The notes under the pieces are model-generated. The model was given only the letters and a program-made list of their open reading frames with translations. It had not been told where the DNA came from and did no database searches. Shown piece by piece: positions 10,609 through 19,405 of a DNA stretch of 64,000 bases. Origin of the DNA: Rhodobacteraceae bacterium 63075 (GTDB lineage Bacteria > Pseudomonadota > Alphaproteobacteria > Rhodobacterales > Rhodobacteraceae); the NCBI GenBank assembly GCA_003417655.1, contig QVMW01000004.1, forward strand, positions 124,001 to 188,000, in the 5' to 3' direction. Within the stretch, counting starts at the first letter, position 1; each line of letters starts with the position of its first letter. The translations under genes were made by a program, and so were the position numbers.

Positions 10609-11352
10609 TCAGATGAACTCCGCCGTCGTCTCCGGCTGGGGCTGCGCTGTCGCGATCGCTTCCTCGAGATCCACGGTCTTGTTGAAAAGCGCCCGCCCGA
10701 TCAGCGTTCCGGAGATGTTTGGCACGTATTTGAGACGCGCAACATCGTCGATCTCGCGCACTGTGCCCGCGGCAATGACATGGTGCGCCGTGCCCGCGGC
10801 CAGCCCGCTCAGAACCCCGAGCTGCGCGTCGGGCTGGTCGATATCGCTGTCGATGTCGGTGATAAGCACACCTGCAAGCGGCACATCCTCATAGGACTTG
10901 AGGAAGTCTTCCGGCGTGATCGCGGCAGGGCTGCGCCAGCCGTCTGTCATGAGTTTTCCCTGCATGACGTCAGCGGCCAGCACGACCTGATCGGGATACC
11001 GATTGGCAAGCTCCTTGACGAGGCCGGGATCGCGCGCAGCAAGCGTTCCCAGAACGACGCGCCCTGCGCCTTTCTCGATCCAGCGCTCGACCTGCTCTCT
11101 TGTCCGCAGACCACCGGCCACCTGGACGGACGCCCCGGCGGTACGGATGATCTCTTCGATCAGCTCGTCATGATTGCCCTCTCCCGCTACCGCATCGAAA
11201 TCGGTGATGTGCATCCAGCTCGCGCCCGCCTCGGAAAAGCTCTTGGCGGTTTCAACCGGGTCGACATGATAGATCGAAGGGTCTTCGAGCACCCCGCGCT
11301 TGAGAGTCACGCAGCGACCGTTTTGCAGTTCCATTGTCGGGTAGATGATCAT
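10609..11352 (-). CDS. HisA/HisF-family TIM-barrel protein with altered catalytic site
   Basis: A 247-residue (beta-alpha)8 protein clearly related to HisA (ProFAR isomerase), with VAGGLRTREQVERWIEKGA and GTLIGRALFNKTVDLEEAI. The HisA general base Asp8 (usual motif PAIDL) is Glu8 here (PTMEL), while the second catalytic Asp is kept (Asp128 in LAADVMQGKLMTDGW). The second phosphate loop reads AAGT rather than the usual SGG. It lies between acpP and fabF, far from any his gene. It may be a HisA paralogue with a different reaction; a normal isomerase role cannot be excluded because Glu can act as a base. Confidence 0.75.
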   Translation of the reverse strand: MIIYPTMELQNGRCVTLKRGVLEDPSIYHVDPVETAKSFSEAGASWMHITDFDAVAGEGNHDELIEEIIRTAGASVQVAGGLRTREQVERWIEKGAGRVVLGTLAARDPGLVKELANRYPDQVVLAADVMQGKLMTDGWRSPAAITPEDFLKSYEDVPLAGVLITDIDSDIDQPDAQLGVLSGLAAGTAHHVIAAGTVREIDDVARLKYVPNISGTLIGRALFNKTVDLEEAIATAQPQPETTAEFI

Positions 11353-11485
11353 GGCTCTCTCTCCAGTTCAGCGGCGGATACCCCGCCGGCCAGCCAACCT
11401 ATTCTAGGCCAACTTGCGCGGATTCGCGAGTGCCGCCTCACCGGTTGCGAAGCCTGCTGGCTCAAAAGCGGTATCGGCACGAAAA

Positions 11486-11510
11486 AACGGCCCGCAACCG
11501 GCGGGCCGTT
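11486..11510 (-). terminator. Rho-independent terminator of acpP
   Basis: A perfect 10-bp stem (AACGGCCCGC paired with GCGGGCCGTT) with a 5-base loop, followed on the minus strand by a run of Ts, 24 bp after the acpP stop. It would cut most acpP transcripts off from the HisA-like and fabF genes. Confidence 0.85.
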
Positions 11511-11533
11511 TCAAAAAATGCTCAGTGCCGGGT

Positions 11534-11767
11534 TCAGGCGGCGTTCTTGATGAACTTCACTGCGTCACCGAATGTCTGGATCGATTCCGCCGCGTCATCG
11601 GGGATCTCGATGCCGAACTCTTCTTCGAAAGCCATGACAAGCTCGACGGTGTCGAGGCTGTCTGCGCCGAGATCGTCGATGAAGGAAGCATTCTCGGCCA
11701 CCTTGTCTTCTTCAACACCAAGGTGCTCAACAACGATTTTCTTTACGCGTTCGTCGACGTCGCTCAT
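11534..11767 (-). CDS. acpP: Acyl carrier protein
   Basis: A 77-residue, very acidic four-helix protein. The phosphopantetheine attachment site is Ser37 in [20 protein letters not shown]. It carries the growing acyl chain between the Fab enzymes. The ATG at 11767 gives the standard ACP length; an in-frame extension to 11821 has no family support. It is preceded by a 233-bp gap from fabG and followed by a strong terminator, fitting the usual separate high expression of ACP. Confidence 0.97.
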   Translation of the reverse strand: MSDVDERVKKIVVEHLGVEEDKVAENASFIDDLGADSLDTVELVMAFEEEFGIEIPDDAAESIQTFGDAVKFIKNAA

Positions 11768-12000
11768 GTGTTCATCCTCATAACTGCGGGGCTTTGCCCC
11801 TTCGTGATGCCCGTGCCCCATGGGGCTGGCGGTTTGAGATACACCCTCGGGTGCGGTTCGTCTCCCGCATGGGAGGGGCCTGAAAGGTCTCCCTTTCGGA
11901 AATCTGCGTGGCCTATAGCATATGGTGCGCCATAGGCAAACGCTTTCACGAAATTAAATCCACGGCAAGTTCTTGCGATCTTGGCCGCGCGAAATCACGC

Positions 12001-12738
12001 TCACAGCATGGCCATGCCGCCGTTCACATGGAGCGTCGCCCCGGTGACATAGCCCGCCTCTTCACTCGCCAGGTAGAGCACGGCGGCGGCGATCTCCTCG
12101 GGTTTGCCCATGCGCGCGGCGGGTATCTGCGCGTTGATGGTGCTCTTTTGCTCGTCGGTCAGCTTGTCGGTCATCGCCGTGGCGATGAAGCCGGGCGCGA
12201 CGGCATTGGCCGTGATCCCCCGGCTGGCAACTTCGTAGGCGATCGACTTGGTCATGCCGACCATGCCGGCCTTGGAGGCCGCATAATTGACCTGCCCGGG
12301 GTTGCCCGTCGCGCCGACGATGGAGCTGATATTGATGATCCGGCCCCAACGGGCCTTCATCATCGGGCGCATCACGCCGCGGCAAAGGCGCATGGTCGAG
12401 GTGAGGTTCACGTCGATCACATTCTGCCACTCCTCGTCCGACATGCGCATGAATATCTGGTCGCGCGTAATCCCGGCATTGTTGACCAGAATATCCAGCC
12501 CGCCCATCGCGGCGATGGCCTGCTTTGGAAGCTCGGAAACCGCGTCGGCATCGCTCAGGTTGCAGGGCAGCACATGCGCGCCTTCGCCCAACTCCGCAGC
12601 CAGCGCCTTGAGCGGCTCTTCGCGCGTGCCGGACAGCCCCACTTGCGCACCGGCCCCATGCAGCGCCTTGGCGATCGCGCCGCCGATGCCCCCCGAAGCG
12701 CCCGTCACCAGAGCGGTTTTCCCTGTCAGATCAAACAT
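12001..12738 (-). CDS. fabG: 3-oxoacyl-[acyl-carrier-protein] reductase
   Basis: A 245-residue short-chain dehydrogenase reducing 3-oxoacyl-ACP with NADPH. The nucleotide-binding motif TGASGGIGGAIA, the NNAG motif and the catalytic Ser139-Tyr152-Lys156 (YAASK) are all present, and the C-terminal half (PGFIATAMTDKL) is typical of FabG. The start ATG at 12738 has AGGGGAAGAG just upstream. It follows fabD by 80 bp, a gap filled with two palindromes. Confidence 0.97.
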   Translation of the reverse strand: MFDLTGKTALVTGASGGIGGAIAKALHGAGAQVGLSGTREEPLKALAAELGEGAHVLPCNLSDADAVSELPKQAIAAMGGLDILVNNAGITRDQIFMRMSDEEWQNVIDVNLTSTMRLCRGVMRPMMKARWGRIINISSIVGATGNPGQVNYAASKAGMVGMTKSIAYEVASRGITANAVAPGFIATAMTDKLTDEQKSTINAQIPAARMGKPEEIAAAVLYLASEEAGYVTGATLHVNGGMAML

Positions 12739-12762
12739 GTCTCTTCCCCTTGTTCCCATGCG

Positions 12763-12807
12763 CAAATTTCTTTCGAAGAAATTTGGCAAGAATTTTCGAA
12801 AATTCTT
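12763..12807. repeat. Paired AT-rich palindromes between fabD and fabG
   Basis: Two adjacent inverted repeats: 12763-12785 (10-bp arms CAAATTTCTT / AAGAAATTTG around TCG) and 12788-12807 (a perfect 20-bp palindrome, AAGAATTTT / AAAATTCTT around CG), two bases apart. The same paired layout recurs at 17779-17826 and 52886-52930, so this belongs to a dispersed family. In RNA it would form two hairpins within the fabD-fabG message. Confidence 0.85.
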
Positions 12808-12818
12808 CTCCGCCCGGC

Positions 12819-13763
12819 TCAGCCGTTGAGTGCCTCGACAGCCGCTTTCACATCGTCGGGCGTGCCCACGTTCCGGCAGGCGATTTCCTTGTCGATCCGG
12901 CGGACCATGCCGCAGAGCGCCTTGCCTGCGCCGATCTCCCAGATCTCGGTGACACCGGCCGTTGTGCCCATGTAGAGCACACTCTCGCGCCAGCGCACGG
13001 AGCCTGTCACCTGTGCGACCAGCAAGTCGCGTATCCGCGCCGGCTCATCCACGGGTTCCGCCTCGACATTGGCCACGAGCGGCACGGCCGGTGCCGCGAT
13101 CTCGACCCCGGCCAGGGCGTCAGCCATGACCAGTGCCGCCGGCTCCATGAGCGCGCAATGGAACGGCGCGCTGACTGGCAGAAGCATCGCCCGCTTGGCA
13201 CCGGCCTCCTTGGCCAGCGCCACGGCGCGCTCCACCGCCGCCTTGTGCCCCGACACGACGACCTGGCTCGGATCGTTGTCATTGGCAGCCTGGCAGACCT
13301 CGCCCTGCGCCGCCTCCGAGGCCACTTTCCGCGCCGTCTCGAAATCGAGCCCCAGCAGGGCCGCCATCGCTCCGACACCGACGGGAACGGCTTCCTGCAT
13401 CGCCTTGCCGCGGATGCGCAGGAGTCGCGCCGTATCGGCCACGCTCAGCGCGCCCGCTGCGGCCAGCGCAGAGTATTCGCCCAGAGAATGCCCGGCCACC
13501 AGATGCGCGTCCGAGATGCGCACGCCTTCGGCTTCAAGAGCGCGCATGGCCGCAAGAGAGGTCGCCATGAGCGCCGGCTGCGCGTTCTGCGTCAGCGTCA
13601 GTTCTTCGATCTCACCGTCCCAGATCAGCGCGCTCAGCTTTTCGCCGAGCGCCTCGTCCACCTCGTCGAAAACGGCTTGCGCCTCCGGATAGGCATCGGC
13701 CAGCGCCTTGCCCATGCCGATCGTCTGCGCGCCCTGTCCGGGAAATACGAATGCTCGGCTCAT
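12819..13763 (-). CDS. fabD: Malonyl-CoA:ACP transacylase
   Basis: A 314-residue acyltransferase that loads malonyl groups onto ACP. The N-terminal FVFPGQGAQTIGMG motif and the nucleophile Ser93 in GHSLGEYSALAAAG are diagnostic, and the later VSAPFHCALMEPA holds the catalytic His. The start ATG at 13763 matches the family opening MSRAFVFPGQG; the longer frame to 13859 has no support. First enzyme gene of the fab cluster, 133 bp downstream of the unidentified membrane protein gene. Confidence 0.97.
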   Translation of the reverse strand: MSRAFVFPGQGAQTIGMGKALADAYPEAQAVFDEVDEALGEKLSALIWDGEIEELTLTQNAQPALMATSLAAMRALEAEGVRISDAHLVAGHSLGEYSALAAAGALSVADTARLLRIRGKAMQEAVPVGVGAMAALLGLDFETARKVASEAAQGEVCQAANDNDPSQVVVSGHKAAVERAVALAKEAGAKRAMLLPVSAPFHCALMEPAALVMADALAGVEIAAPAVPLVANVEAEPVDEPARIRDLLVAQVTGSVRWRESVLYMGTTAGVTEIWEIGAGKALCGMVRRIDKEIACRNVGTPDDVKAAVEALNG

Positions 13764-13843
13764 GGCCTCCCCCTTTGCGAATTCACTTCCCGCTGATAGC
13801 CCGAAGGCGCGCCTCGCGCAATCCGCCGACCTGTCCGCAAACG

Positions 13844-13871
13844 AAAAAAGCCGGCACACAAGGCACCGGCT
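13844..13871 (-). terminator. Terminator downstream of the small membrane protein gene
   Basis: AGCCGG / CCGGCT stem (13849-13854 with 13866-13871), followed on the minus strand by six Ts. Located 25 bp past the stop of the gene ending at 13896, separating it from fabD. Confidence 0.7.
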
Positions 13872-13895
13872 ATCTTCTGGGGTATAAGGGGACGA

Positions 13896-14417
13896 TCAGG
13901 CGGTGCGGGCAAAGCTCGGACCGAGCGCGGCGCGCAACTTGTCGACCTCGTCGACACGGTAGCTCAGAGGCAGCTCGACAACTGTGCGGCCCTGATGGTC
14001 GCGGGCGATGAAAACGCCGTCCCGCACGTCGACCTCGCTCAGGTCGCGATAATCGAAGACCTCGCGGCGCGAGACACGGCCAAAGTCGCTGCGTTCGACC
14101 ACTTCCAGGCGCTCAGCACGGGGGTCGAGCTGAACTTCCGGATAGCGGCGATGCAGCGGAATCAGAAGCGAGATACCGCCAAGCAGGCTCACGGTTGCCA
14201 GAAACAGCTTGAGTAGCTGTGCGCCCTGGTCCCATCCGTTCACCGGCAGCGCCCAGAGACCGAACGCCGCAAGGACCAGGACAAGGCCCGCGAAGAAATG
14301 AAACAGACGCAGGGGCGGCAGTGCTTCGAGCGAATGGGTCCCGCGCCGGGGCCCGGTCTCTTCCCGGAGATTATCACGTCGGTGTGTGCGTTGCTTTGTC
14401 GAGGATTGAATGGTCAT
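13896..14417 (-). CDS. Unidentified two-helix membrane protein
   Basis: A 173-residue protein I do not recognise by name. Residues 1-35 are basic and hydrophilic. Two hydrophobic helices follow (around LFHFFAGLVLVLAAFGLWAL and LLKLFLATVSLLGGISLLI). The C-terminal half is a soluble, beta-rich domain with alternating charge (VQLDPRAERLEVVERSDFGR, then DGVFIARDHQGRTVVELPL), resembling small bacterial PH-like domains. It has its own terminator and is divergent from rpsF. Function unknown. Confidence 0.6.
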   Translation of the reverse strand: MTIQSSTKQRTHRRDNLREETGPRRGTHSLEALPPLRLFHFFAGLVLVLAAFGLWALPVNGWDQGAQLLKLFLATVSLLGGISLLIPLHRRYPEVQLDPRAERLEVVERSDFGRVSRREVFDYRDLSEVDVRDGVFIARDHQGRTVVELPLSYRVDEVDKLRAALGPSFARTA

Positions 14418-14758
14418 CGGTCTTCTCCGCCCTGAGGGGCTCGCTTAGGCCCCGTTTGAGGAAATCTTCGCCGGGGAGCAGGGCGAGAATTTGACGGAAT
14501 GAGGCGATTTCAAGGTATTTCGCCCACGAAAGGGGAAAAGCTGTGGCAGGTCGCCCTGGCGGCGCTCGCGGTGCCGGCACAAACAGGCAGGAAAGCTCTC
14601 CATCACGGCCTTCGCGCGCACGTACCCTTGCACACGGGCCCGAAACATCGTATCGGCACACGTCCTTCTGCAAAGGTATGAACCGCGCAGCTCTCGTGGA
14701 TGGGTCCGCAGAAGGCAAAAGGCCCACCTTTGAAATGCGCAAGATAAAGGAACGCAAC
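14418..14758 (+). promoter_or_regulatory. Divergent promoter region and rpsF leader
   Basis: This 341-bp gap separates the membrane-protein gene from rpsF. A candidate plus-strand promoter is TTGCAC (14628-14633), 17 bp, TATCGG (14651-14656). The presumed leader then contains CCTTCTGC (14664-14671) complementary to GCAGAAGG (14708-14715), and CAAAGGT (14671-14677) complementary to ACCTTTG (14726-14732). The order A-B-A'-B' is that of a pseudoknot. Leaders that bind the S6:S18 complex are known for this operon in other bacteria. I see no convincing protein-coding frame in the rest of the gap. Confidence 0.45.
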
Positions 14759-15112
14759 ATGCCGCTCTATGAGCATGTATTCATTTCGCGTCAGGACCTG
14801 TCCTCCTCGCAAGCAGAAGGCCTCGTCGAACATTTCTCCACAGTCCTCACAGACAACGGCGGCACGGTCGTCGAAAGCGAGTACTGGGGCGTCAAGACGA
14901 TGGCCTACAAGATCAACAAGAACCGCAAGGGGCACTACGCCTTCCTGAAGACGGATGCGCCGGCCACGGCCGTTCACGAGATGGAACGCCTGATGCGCCT
15001 GCACGAGGATGTCATGCGCGTGCTGACCATCAAGGTGGACGAGCACGCCGAGGGCCCCTCGGTACAGATGCAGAAACGTGATGAGCGCAGCGACCGCCGC
15101 GAGCGCCGCTGA
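14759..15112 (+). CDS. rpsF: 30S ribosomal protein bS6
   Basis: A 117-residue bS6 protein, beginning MPLYEHVFISRQDLSSSQ and containing EYWGVKTMAYKINKNRKGHY, the conserved core. It binds 16S rRNA with bS18 in the small-subunit platform. The start has AAAGGAAC upstream (about 14747-14754). The basic C-terminal tail (KRDERSDRRERR) is longer than in E. coli, as is usual in this order. First gene of rpsF-rpsR-rplI. Confidence 0.97.
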   Translation: MPLYEHVFISRQDLSSSQAEGLVEHFSTVLTDNGGTVVESEYWGVKTMAYKINKNRKGHYAFLKTDAPATAVHEMERLMRLHEDVMRVLTIKVDEHAEGPSVQMQKRDERSDRRERR

Positions 15113-15135
15113 ACCTGAAGAAAGGACACTAAACC

Positions 15136-15363
15136 ATGGCTGCAAAACCATTTTTCCGCCGCCGCAAAGTCTGCCCTTTCTCGGGGGACAACGCGCCGAC
15201 AATCGACTACAAGGACACGAAACTGCTTCAGCGCTACATCTCCGAGCGCGGCAAGATCGTGCCCAGCCGCATCACCGCCGTCTCTGCCAAGAAGCAACGT
15301 GAGCTCGCCCGCGCCATCAAGCGCGCCCGCTTCCTCGCGCTTCTGCCATACGCTGTGAAGTAA
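15136..15363 (+). CDS. rpsR: 30S ribosomal protein bS18
   Basis: A 75-residue basic protein ([16 protein letters not shown], then TDYKD-like region and [20 protein letters not shown]) that binds next to bS6 on the 30S platform. It lies 23 bp after rpsF, with AAGGA upstream, and 10 bp before rplI, so the three form one transcription unit. Confidence 0.97.
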   Translation: MAAKPFFRRRKVCPFSGDNAPTIDYKDTKLLQRYISERGKIVPSRITAVSAKKQRELARAIKRARFLALLPYAVK

Positions 15364-15373
15364 GGAGAAAGAC

Positions 15374-16024
15374 ATGCAAGTTATCCTTCTCGAACGCGTC
15401 GCGAAACTGGGCCAGATGGGCGACGTTGTCGACGTCAAGCCAGGCTTTGCCCGTAACTACCTCCTGCTTCAGGGCAAGGCCCTGAGCGCATCGAAGGCGA
15501 ATATCGAAGCCTTCGAAGCCCAGAAAGCTCAGCTCGAAGCCCGCAACCTGGAAACCCGCAAGGAAGCCGAAGCGCTCGGCGAGCGCCTCGATGGCCAGAC
15601 CTTCATCGTGATTCGCCAGGCCTCCGATGCCGGTTCGCTCTATGGCTCGGTCACGACACGTGACGTGGCCGACAAGGCAGGCGAGGAAGGCTTCTCGATC
15701 GACCGCAAGCAGATCATCATCGAGCAGCCCATCAAGGAATTGGGCCTGCACGATGTAAACGTGACGCTGCACCCCGAGGTCGAAGTCGTGGTGACGCTCA
15801 ATGTCGCCCGCTCGCCCGAGGAAGCCGAGCTGCAAGCCTCCGGCAAATCCATCCAGGAGCTGGCCGCCGAGGAAGAAGCGGCTGCCGATTTCGAGATTTC
15901 CGAGCTTTTCGAAGATATCGGCGCTGCCGCCTCGGAAGACGAGGAACTGGCCGAGGCCGCCGGTGTCGAAGCCGAGGACGAAGGCGAAGCCGAAGAGGCC
16001 GCGGAAGACAGCGACAAAAGCTGA
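15374..16024 (+). CDS. rplI: 50S ribosomal protein bL9 with acidic C-terminal extension
   Basis: A 216-residue bL9. Residues 1-148 are standard ([19 protein letters not shown], then [16 protein letters not shown]), with an N-terminal rRNA-binding domain, connecting helix and C-terminal domain. About 65 extra residues follow, almost all Glu, Ala, Asp and Ser ([18 protein letters not shown], then [12 protein letters not shown]). An acidic tail of this kind is common in Rhodobacterales bL9; its role is unknown. Last gene before a strong terminator. Confidence 0.96.
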   Translation: MQVILLERVAKLGQMGDVVDVKPGFARNYLLLQGKALSASKANIEAFEAQKAQLEARNLETRKEAEALGERLDGQTFIVIRQASDAGSLYGSVTTRDVADKAGEEGFSIDRKQIIIEQPIKELGLHDVNVTLHPEVEVVVTLNVARSPEEAELQASGKSIQELAAEEEAAADFEISELFEDIGAAASEDEELAEAAGVEAEDEGEAEEAAEDSDKS

Positions 16025-16045
16025 TCTTTGCCACGAACAATCTGA

Positions 16046-16075
16046 AAAGCCGCGCTTTCGGGCGCGGCTTTTTTT
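16046..16075 (+). terminator. Rho-independent terminator of the rpsF-rpsR-rplI operon
   Basis: AAGCCGCGC / GCGCGGCTT stem with a TTTCGG loop, followed by seven Ts on the plus strand, 22 bp after the rplI stop. Confidence 0.92.
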
Positions 16076-16146
16076 ATGACCTGACCGCCTTGCAGCCGAC
16101 AGGCGCGCGGCTATAGTCCCCGGATTACAGCGCCGGAGAAAGCCTC

Positions 16147-17223
16147 ATGCAAGACCAGTCGAAACGCCTCATGGCGATGCTCCATATGCGCACCGATGCG
16201 CTCACCGCCGGCGAGGCCATCCCCGAGCCGATCACGCTTACTTCCGCTTTCGAGCTGCCCGCCCAGCCCGATCCGTCGCGCGTCTATGCCCGTCTTGCGA
16301 ACCCCACCGTCGAGGCCGTCGAGGCGCGTATCGCCGCGCTGGAAGCTGCGCCCACGCGCCTTTTTCCCTCCGGTCTCGGGGCCTACACGGCGGTTGCCAT
16401 GGCCGCGCTGAAGGCTGGCGACAAGGTCCTGATGCTGTCTGACGGCTATTATGCCGCGCGCAATCTTATGGCTGACGTGTTCGCGCGCTTTGACGTATCG
16501 CTGGCGACATGCGCGGCCACGGAGCTTGAAACCTGTCCGCTCGATGATTTCGCCCTCGTCATCATCGAAACCCCGAGCAACCCGGGCCTCGATATCATCG
16601 ACATAGCCGCGCTCGCGGAGCGATGCCGCGTCGCAGGCGCGAGGCTCGCCGTGGACAACACGGTCTGCACGCCGCTCCTGCAAAACCCGCTCGACCTTGG
16701 CGCGGACATCTCGATCTGTTCGGATACAAAGGCCATGGGCGGCCATTCCGACCTGCTCATGGGCCATGTCTCATCGCGCGATGAGGCCTTCATCGACGCG
16801 GTTCAAAGCGTGCGCAACCTCTCGGGCAACATCCCCGCCCCCTTCGAGTGCTGGCTGCTCCTGCGCGGCCTCGAGACACTCGAGCTGCGCCTCGCGCGGA
16901 TGTGCGAGAATGCCCGCGCCGCCCTGCCCCTTCTCGAAGGGAGCCCTGCCGTGACGCAGGTCGTCTATCCCCAGGCGCACGCGCAAGCCTCGGACAGGGG
17001 CTTTCTCATCGGGGCCACATTCAAGGATGCCGAGACAGCCGATCGTTTTCTCAAGAAAGCGGGCTTCGCCGCCATGACGAGCTTCGGCGGGCTGCACAGC
17101 TCGGGGGACCGCCGCGCCCGTTGGGGCGATGACGTGGCGGGCGGCTTCCTGCGGCTGAGCTTCGGTGTCGAGCCGACGGATGCGCTGACCGCCCAGATCG
17201 AGGCCGCCCTCGCTGAGCTCTAG
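16147..17223 (+). CDS. Cys/Met metabolism PLP-dependent lyase (cystathionine lyase type)
   Basis: A 358-residue fold-type-I PLP enzyme. The cofactor lysine is in ICSDTKAMGGHSD; other family motifs are YARLANPTVEAVEARIA, ETPSNPGLDIIDI, AVDNTVCTPLLQNPL and the C-terminal RLSFGVEPTDAL. The family includes cystathionine beta- and gamma-lyases and gamma-synthase. The sequence most resembles a beta/gamma-lyase, splitting cystathionine in methionine or cysteine metabolism, but the exact reaction cannot be told by eye. Shorter than E. coli MetC (about 395 residues). Independent of the ribosomal operon, which terminates just upstream. Confidence 0.85.
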   Translation: MQDQSKRLMAMLHMRTDALTAGEAIPEPITLTSAFELPAQPDPSRVYARLANPTVEAVEARIAALEAAPTRLFPSGLGAYTAVAMAALKAGDKVLMLSDGYYAARNLMADVFARFDVSLATCAATELETCPLDDFALVIIETPSNPGLDIIDIAALAERCRVAGARLAVDNTVCTPLLQNPLDLGADISICSDTKAMGGHSDLLMGHVSSRDEAFIDAVQSVRNLSGNIPAPFECWLLLRGLETLELRLARMCENARAALPLLEGSPAVTQVVYPQAHAQASDRGFLIGATFKDAETADRFLKKAGFAAMTSFGGLHSSGDRRARWGDDVAGGFLRLSFGVEPTDALTAQIEAALAEL

Positions 17224-17289
17224 GCAGTATCATGCCCGTCTGGCCGGCAGCACTGGATCAACCGGCCCGAACAGGCTTAGATCGGTTCC

Positions 17290-17772
17290 ATGATATTGCC
17301 GCGCCGCAAAACGCTTCTCCTGCTCTGCTCCGCCGCGCTCGTTTCGGGCTGTGGCGCCGCGCGCGGGCCAGCCGCGCCCCGCGAGGCCAACGCGCCACCG
17401 CTTTATCCGAACGAGACGCCCGCTCTGCGCGCGCTCATCAACGAATATGCCGATCTCTACGGGCTGCCCCGCCCGCTCATCCACAAGCTCGCAATCCGCG
17501 AAAGCACGCACCGGCCGGGGGCGCGCAACGGCCCCTATTACGGCCTGTTGCAGATCCTGCCCGAAACCGCGCGCACGATGGGGCATCGCGGCCCACCCTC
17601 GGAACTACTCGATGCAGAGACGAACCTGAAATACGCGGGCAAATACCTGCGCGGCGCGTGGCTGCTTTCTGATGGTGACATCGACACCGCCATCGGCTGG
17701 TATGCGCGCGGCTACTACTATGAAGCCAAGCGCCGCGGCATGCTCGTCGAAACGGGCCTGCGCCCGGGCTGA
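17290..17772 (+). CDS. Lytic transglycosylase lipoprotein (SLT domain)
   Basis: A 160-residue lipoprotein with signal peptide and lipobox LVSGC (lipidated Cys21). The SLT domain has the catalytic Glu71 in IRESTHRPGARNG, the YYGLLQILPETARTMG motif and the late GWYARGYY motif. It cuts the MurNAc-GlcNAc bond of peptidoglycan with formation of 1,6-anhydroMurNAc. Small for the class: only the catalytic domain is present. It lies 66 bp after the PLP lyase gene and converges on trigger factor. Confidence 0.88.
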   Translation: MILPRRKTLLLLCSAALVSGCGAARGPAAPREANAPPLYPNETPALRALINEYADLYGLPRPLIHKLAIRESTHRPGARNGPYYGLLQILPETARTMGHRGPPSELLDAETNLKYAGKYLRGAWLLSDGDIDTAIGWYARGYYYEAKRRGMLVETGLRPG

Positions 17773-17778
17773 GCTGGG

Positions 17779-17826
17779 CCAAGAAAATTGGAATTTTCTT
17801 GGTCAAGATTTTTCCCAAAAATCTTG
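17779..17826. repeat. Paired AT-rich palindromes between slt and tig
   Basis: Two inverted repeats separated by a single T: 17779-17802 (11-bp arms CCAAGAAAATT / AATTTTCTTGG around GG) and 17804-17826 (10-bp arms CAAGATTTTT / AAAAATCTTG around CCC). Same layout as at 12763-12807 and 52886-52930. Here it lies between convergent genes, next to the tig terminator. Confidence 0.88.
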
Positions 17827-17836
17827 GGCACCAACG

Positions 17837-17868
17837 AAAAAGGCCGCGCCCTTGTCGGCACGGCCTTT
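17837..17868 (-). terminator. Rho-independent terminator of tig
   Basis: AAAGGCCG / CGGCCTTT stem (17839-17846 with 17861-17868) followed on the minus strand by five Ts, just past the tig stop. Confidence 0.75.
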
Positions 17869-17888
17869 GATGGGAACGCGTCGCGCGC

Positions 17889-19223
17889 TCACTCGTCGTC
17901 GAGCGCTTCCACGGCTTTCTGAAGATCGTCCTTTGAGACTTCCTTCTCGGTGACTTCAACCTGTTCGAAGGCCTGGTCGATCACCTTGTCTTCGAAGAGC
18001 GGCGCGCGAAGCTGTTGCTGCATCTGCTCGTTTTGCTGAACGAACTCGAAGAACTGGCGTTCCTGGCCCGGATACTGACGCGCCTGGTTCATGATCGCCT
18101 GGGTCATCTCGGCATCGGTCACCTCGACCTCTGCTTTCTGGCCCATCTCGGCGAGCAACAGGCCAAGGCGCACGCGGCGCTCGGCAAGCTTGCGGTGCTC
18201 GTCCGTGGGCTCGATCTCGGGGTGATCGTGGCCTTCAACGTCCGGGTTCTCGTCATGCCAGAGCTGGTGGGCGATTTGCTTCGCCTCGGAATCGACCAGC
18301 GTGGGCGGCAGATCGAAGCTGACTTCCTTGTCGAGCGCATCGAGCAGCTCGCGCTTCATGACCGCCCGCGCCGCGCCGGCATATTCCGATTCCAGCCGCT
18401 CGGCGATCTGCGCCTTGAGACCGTCGAGATCTTCCGCGCCGAACTTCTTGGCCAGCTCGTCGTCAAGCTCGGCCGCTTTCGGCGCCTTGACGTCCTTGAT
18501 GGTGCACTCGAACACGGCGGCTTTGCCGGCCAGGTTCTCGGCCTGGTAGTCCTCGGGGAAGCTCACCTCGACGTTCTTCTCTTCTCCGGCCTTCACGCCG
18601 ACAAGCTGCTCCTCGAAACCGGGGATGAAACTGTTCGAGCCGAGCACCAGCGGATAATCTTCCGCCGCGCCGCCTTCGAAGGCTTCGCCATCGACCTTGC
18701 CGACGAAATCGAAAACGACCTGGTCGCCATCCTTCGCCTTGGAGCCCTTCTTGCGCGACTCGAAGTCCTGCGCGGTTTCCGCGAGCGAGGCCAGGGCCTC
18801 GTCCACTTCGGAGTCCCCTGCCTTGACGACCATGCGCTCGAGCTTGATCTTGCCCAGGTCGACCTCGGGGATGTCGGGCAGCGCCTCGTAGGCCATCTTG
18901 ACCTCGACATCGTCGCCCTGTTTCCAGTTCTCCCCATCGACCATCTCGACCTGCGGCTGAAGCGCGGGGCGGTCGCCCGATGTCTCGAAATGCTCCTGCA
19001 TGGCACCGTCGATGCTCTCCTGCATCGCCTCGCCCATGACACGCTCGCCGAACTGCTTTTTCAGCAGCGCCATCGGAACCTTGCCCTTGCGGAAGCCCTT
19101 CATCTCGACATCGGGCTGCGCTTCCTTGAGCTTATCGTCTACCTTGGCGTCAAGCTCGTCGGCGGTCAGCTTGATGTTGTATTCGCGCTTGAGGCCTTCG
19201 TTCAGGGTCTCGGTGACCTGCAT
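17889..19223 (-). CDS. tig: Trigger factor
   Basis: A 444-residue ribosome-associated chaperone and prolyl isomerase. The N-terminal ribosome-binding part has the signature [17 protein letters not shown]; the FKBP-like PPIase domain (about 150-245) contains [20 protein letters not shown]; the C-terminal helical arms follow. Length matches the family. It stands alone on the minus strand, with tRNA-Val upstream and its own terminator downstream. Confidence 0.97.
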   Translation of the reverse strand: MQVTETLNEGLKREYNIKLTADELDAKVDDKLKEAQPDVEMKGFRKGKVPMALLKKQFGERVMGEAMQESIDGAMQEHFETSGDRPALQPQVEMVDGENWKQGDDVEVKMAYEALPDIPEVDLGKIKLERMVVKAGDSEVDEALASLAETAQDFESRKKGSKAKDGDQVVFDFVGKVDGEAFEGGAAEDYPLVLGSNSFIPGFEEQLVGVKAGEEKNVEVSFPEDYQAENLAGKAAVFECTIKDVKAPKAAELDDELAKKFGAEDLDGLKAQIAERLESEYAGAARAVMKRELLDALDKEVSFDLPPTLVDSEAKQIAHQLWHDENPDVEGHDHPEIEPTDEHRKLAERRVRLGLLLAEMGQKAEVEVTDAEMTQAIMNQARQYPGQERQFFEFVQQNEQMQQQLRAPLFEDKVIDQAFEQVEVTEKEVSKDDLQKAVEALDDE

Positions 19224-19372
19224 GTCGTCATCCTTTGCATTTCGGCATTACGTCAGAGGGCGGGTGCCTGCGCCTCCGCCAATTCCGCGCCGTTCTAGGG
19301 GCCGCGGGCCAGCGATGCAAGGGGATTCGCGCGTGCTTGGGCGAGAGCGCGGCGAGATGAAGTTCTGAAGGG

Positions 19373-19405
19373 AATGGTGGGTCGTGAGAGGCTCGAACTC
19401 CCGAC
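19373..19405 (-). repeat. Duplicate of the 3' half of tRNA-Val
   Basis: A 33-bp stretch identical to 19486-19518, i.e. the T-arm, acceptor 3' strand, CCA and two flanking bases of the intact tRNA-Val 113 bp away. The sequence on its far side (19406-19440) does not form an anticodon or D arm, so it is a remnant and not a second tRNA. It may be the scar of a duplication or of integration into the tRNA 3' end. Confidence 0.9.

Noticed and set aside
10577..10609. AGCGAAAA / TTTTCGCT hairpin after the HisA-like gene as a terminator
   Set aside because: The loop is long (17 bases) and no T run follows on the minus strand, so a terminator is not supported.
8998..11550. An 850-codon plus-strand open frame
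   Set aside because: It lies antisense to mltG, fabF and the HisA-like gene, has no domain, and is the usual GC-rich shadow frame.
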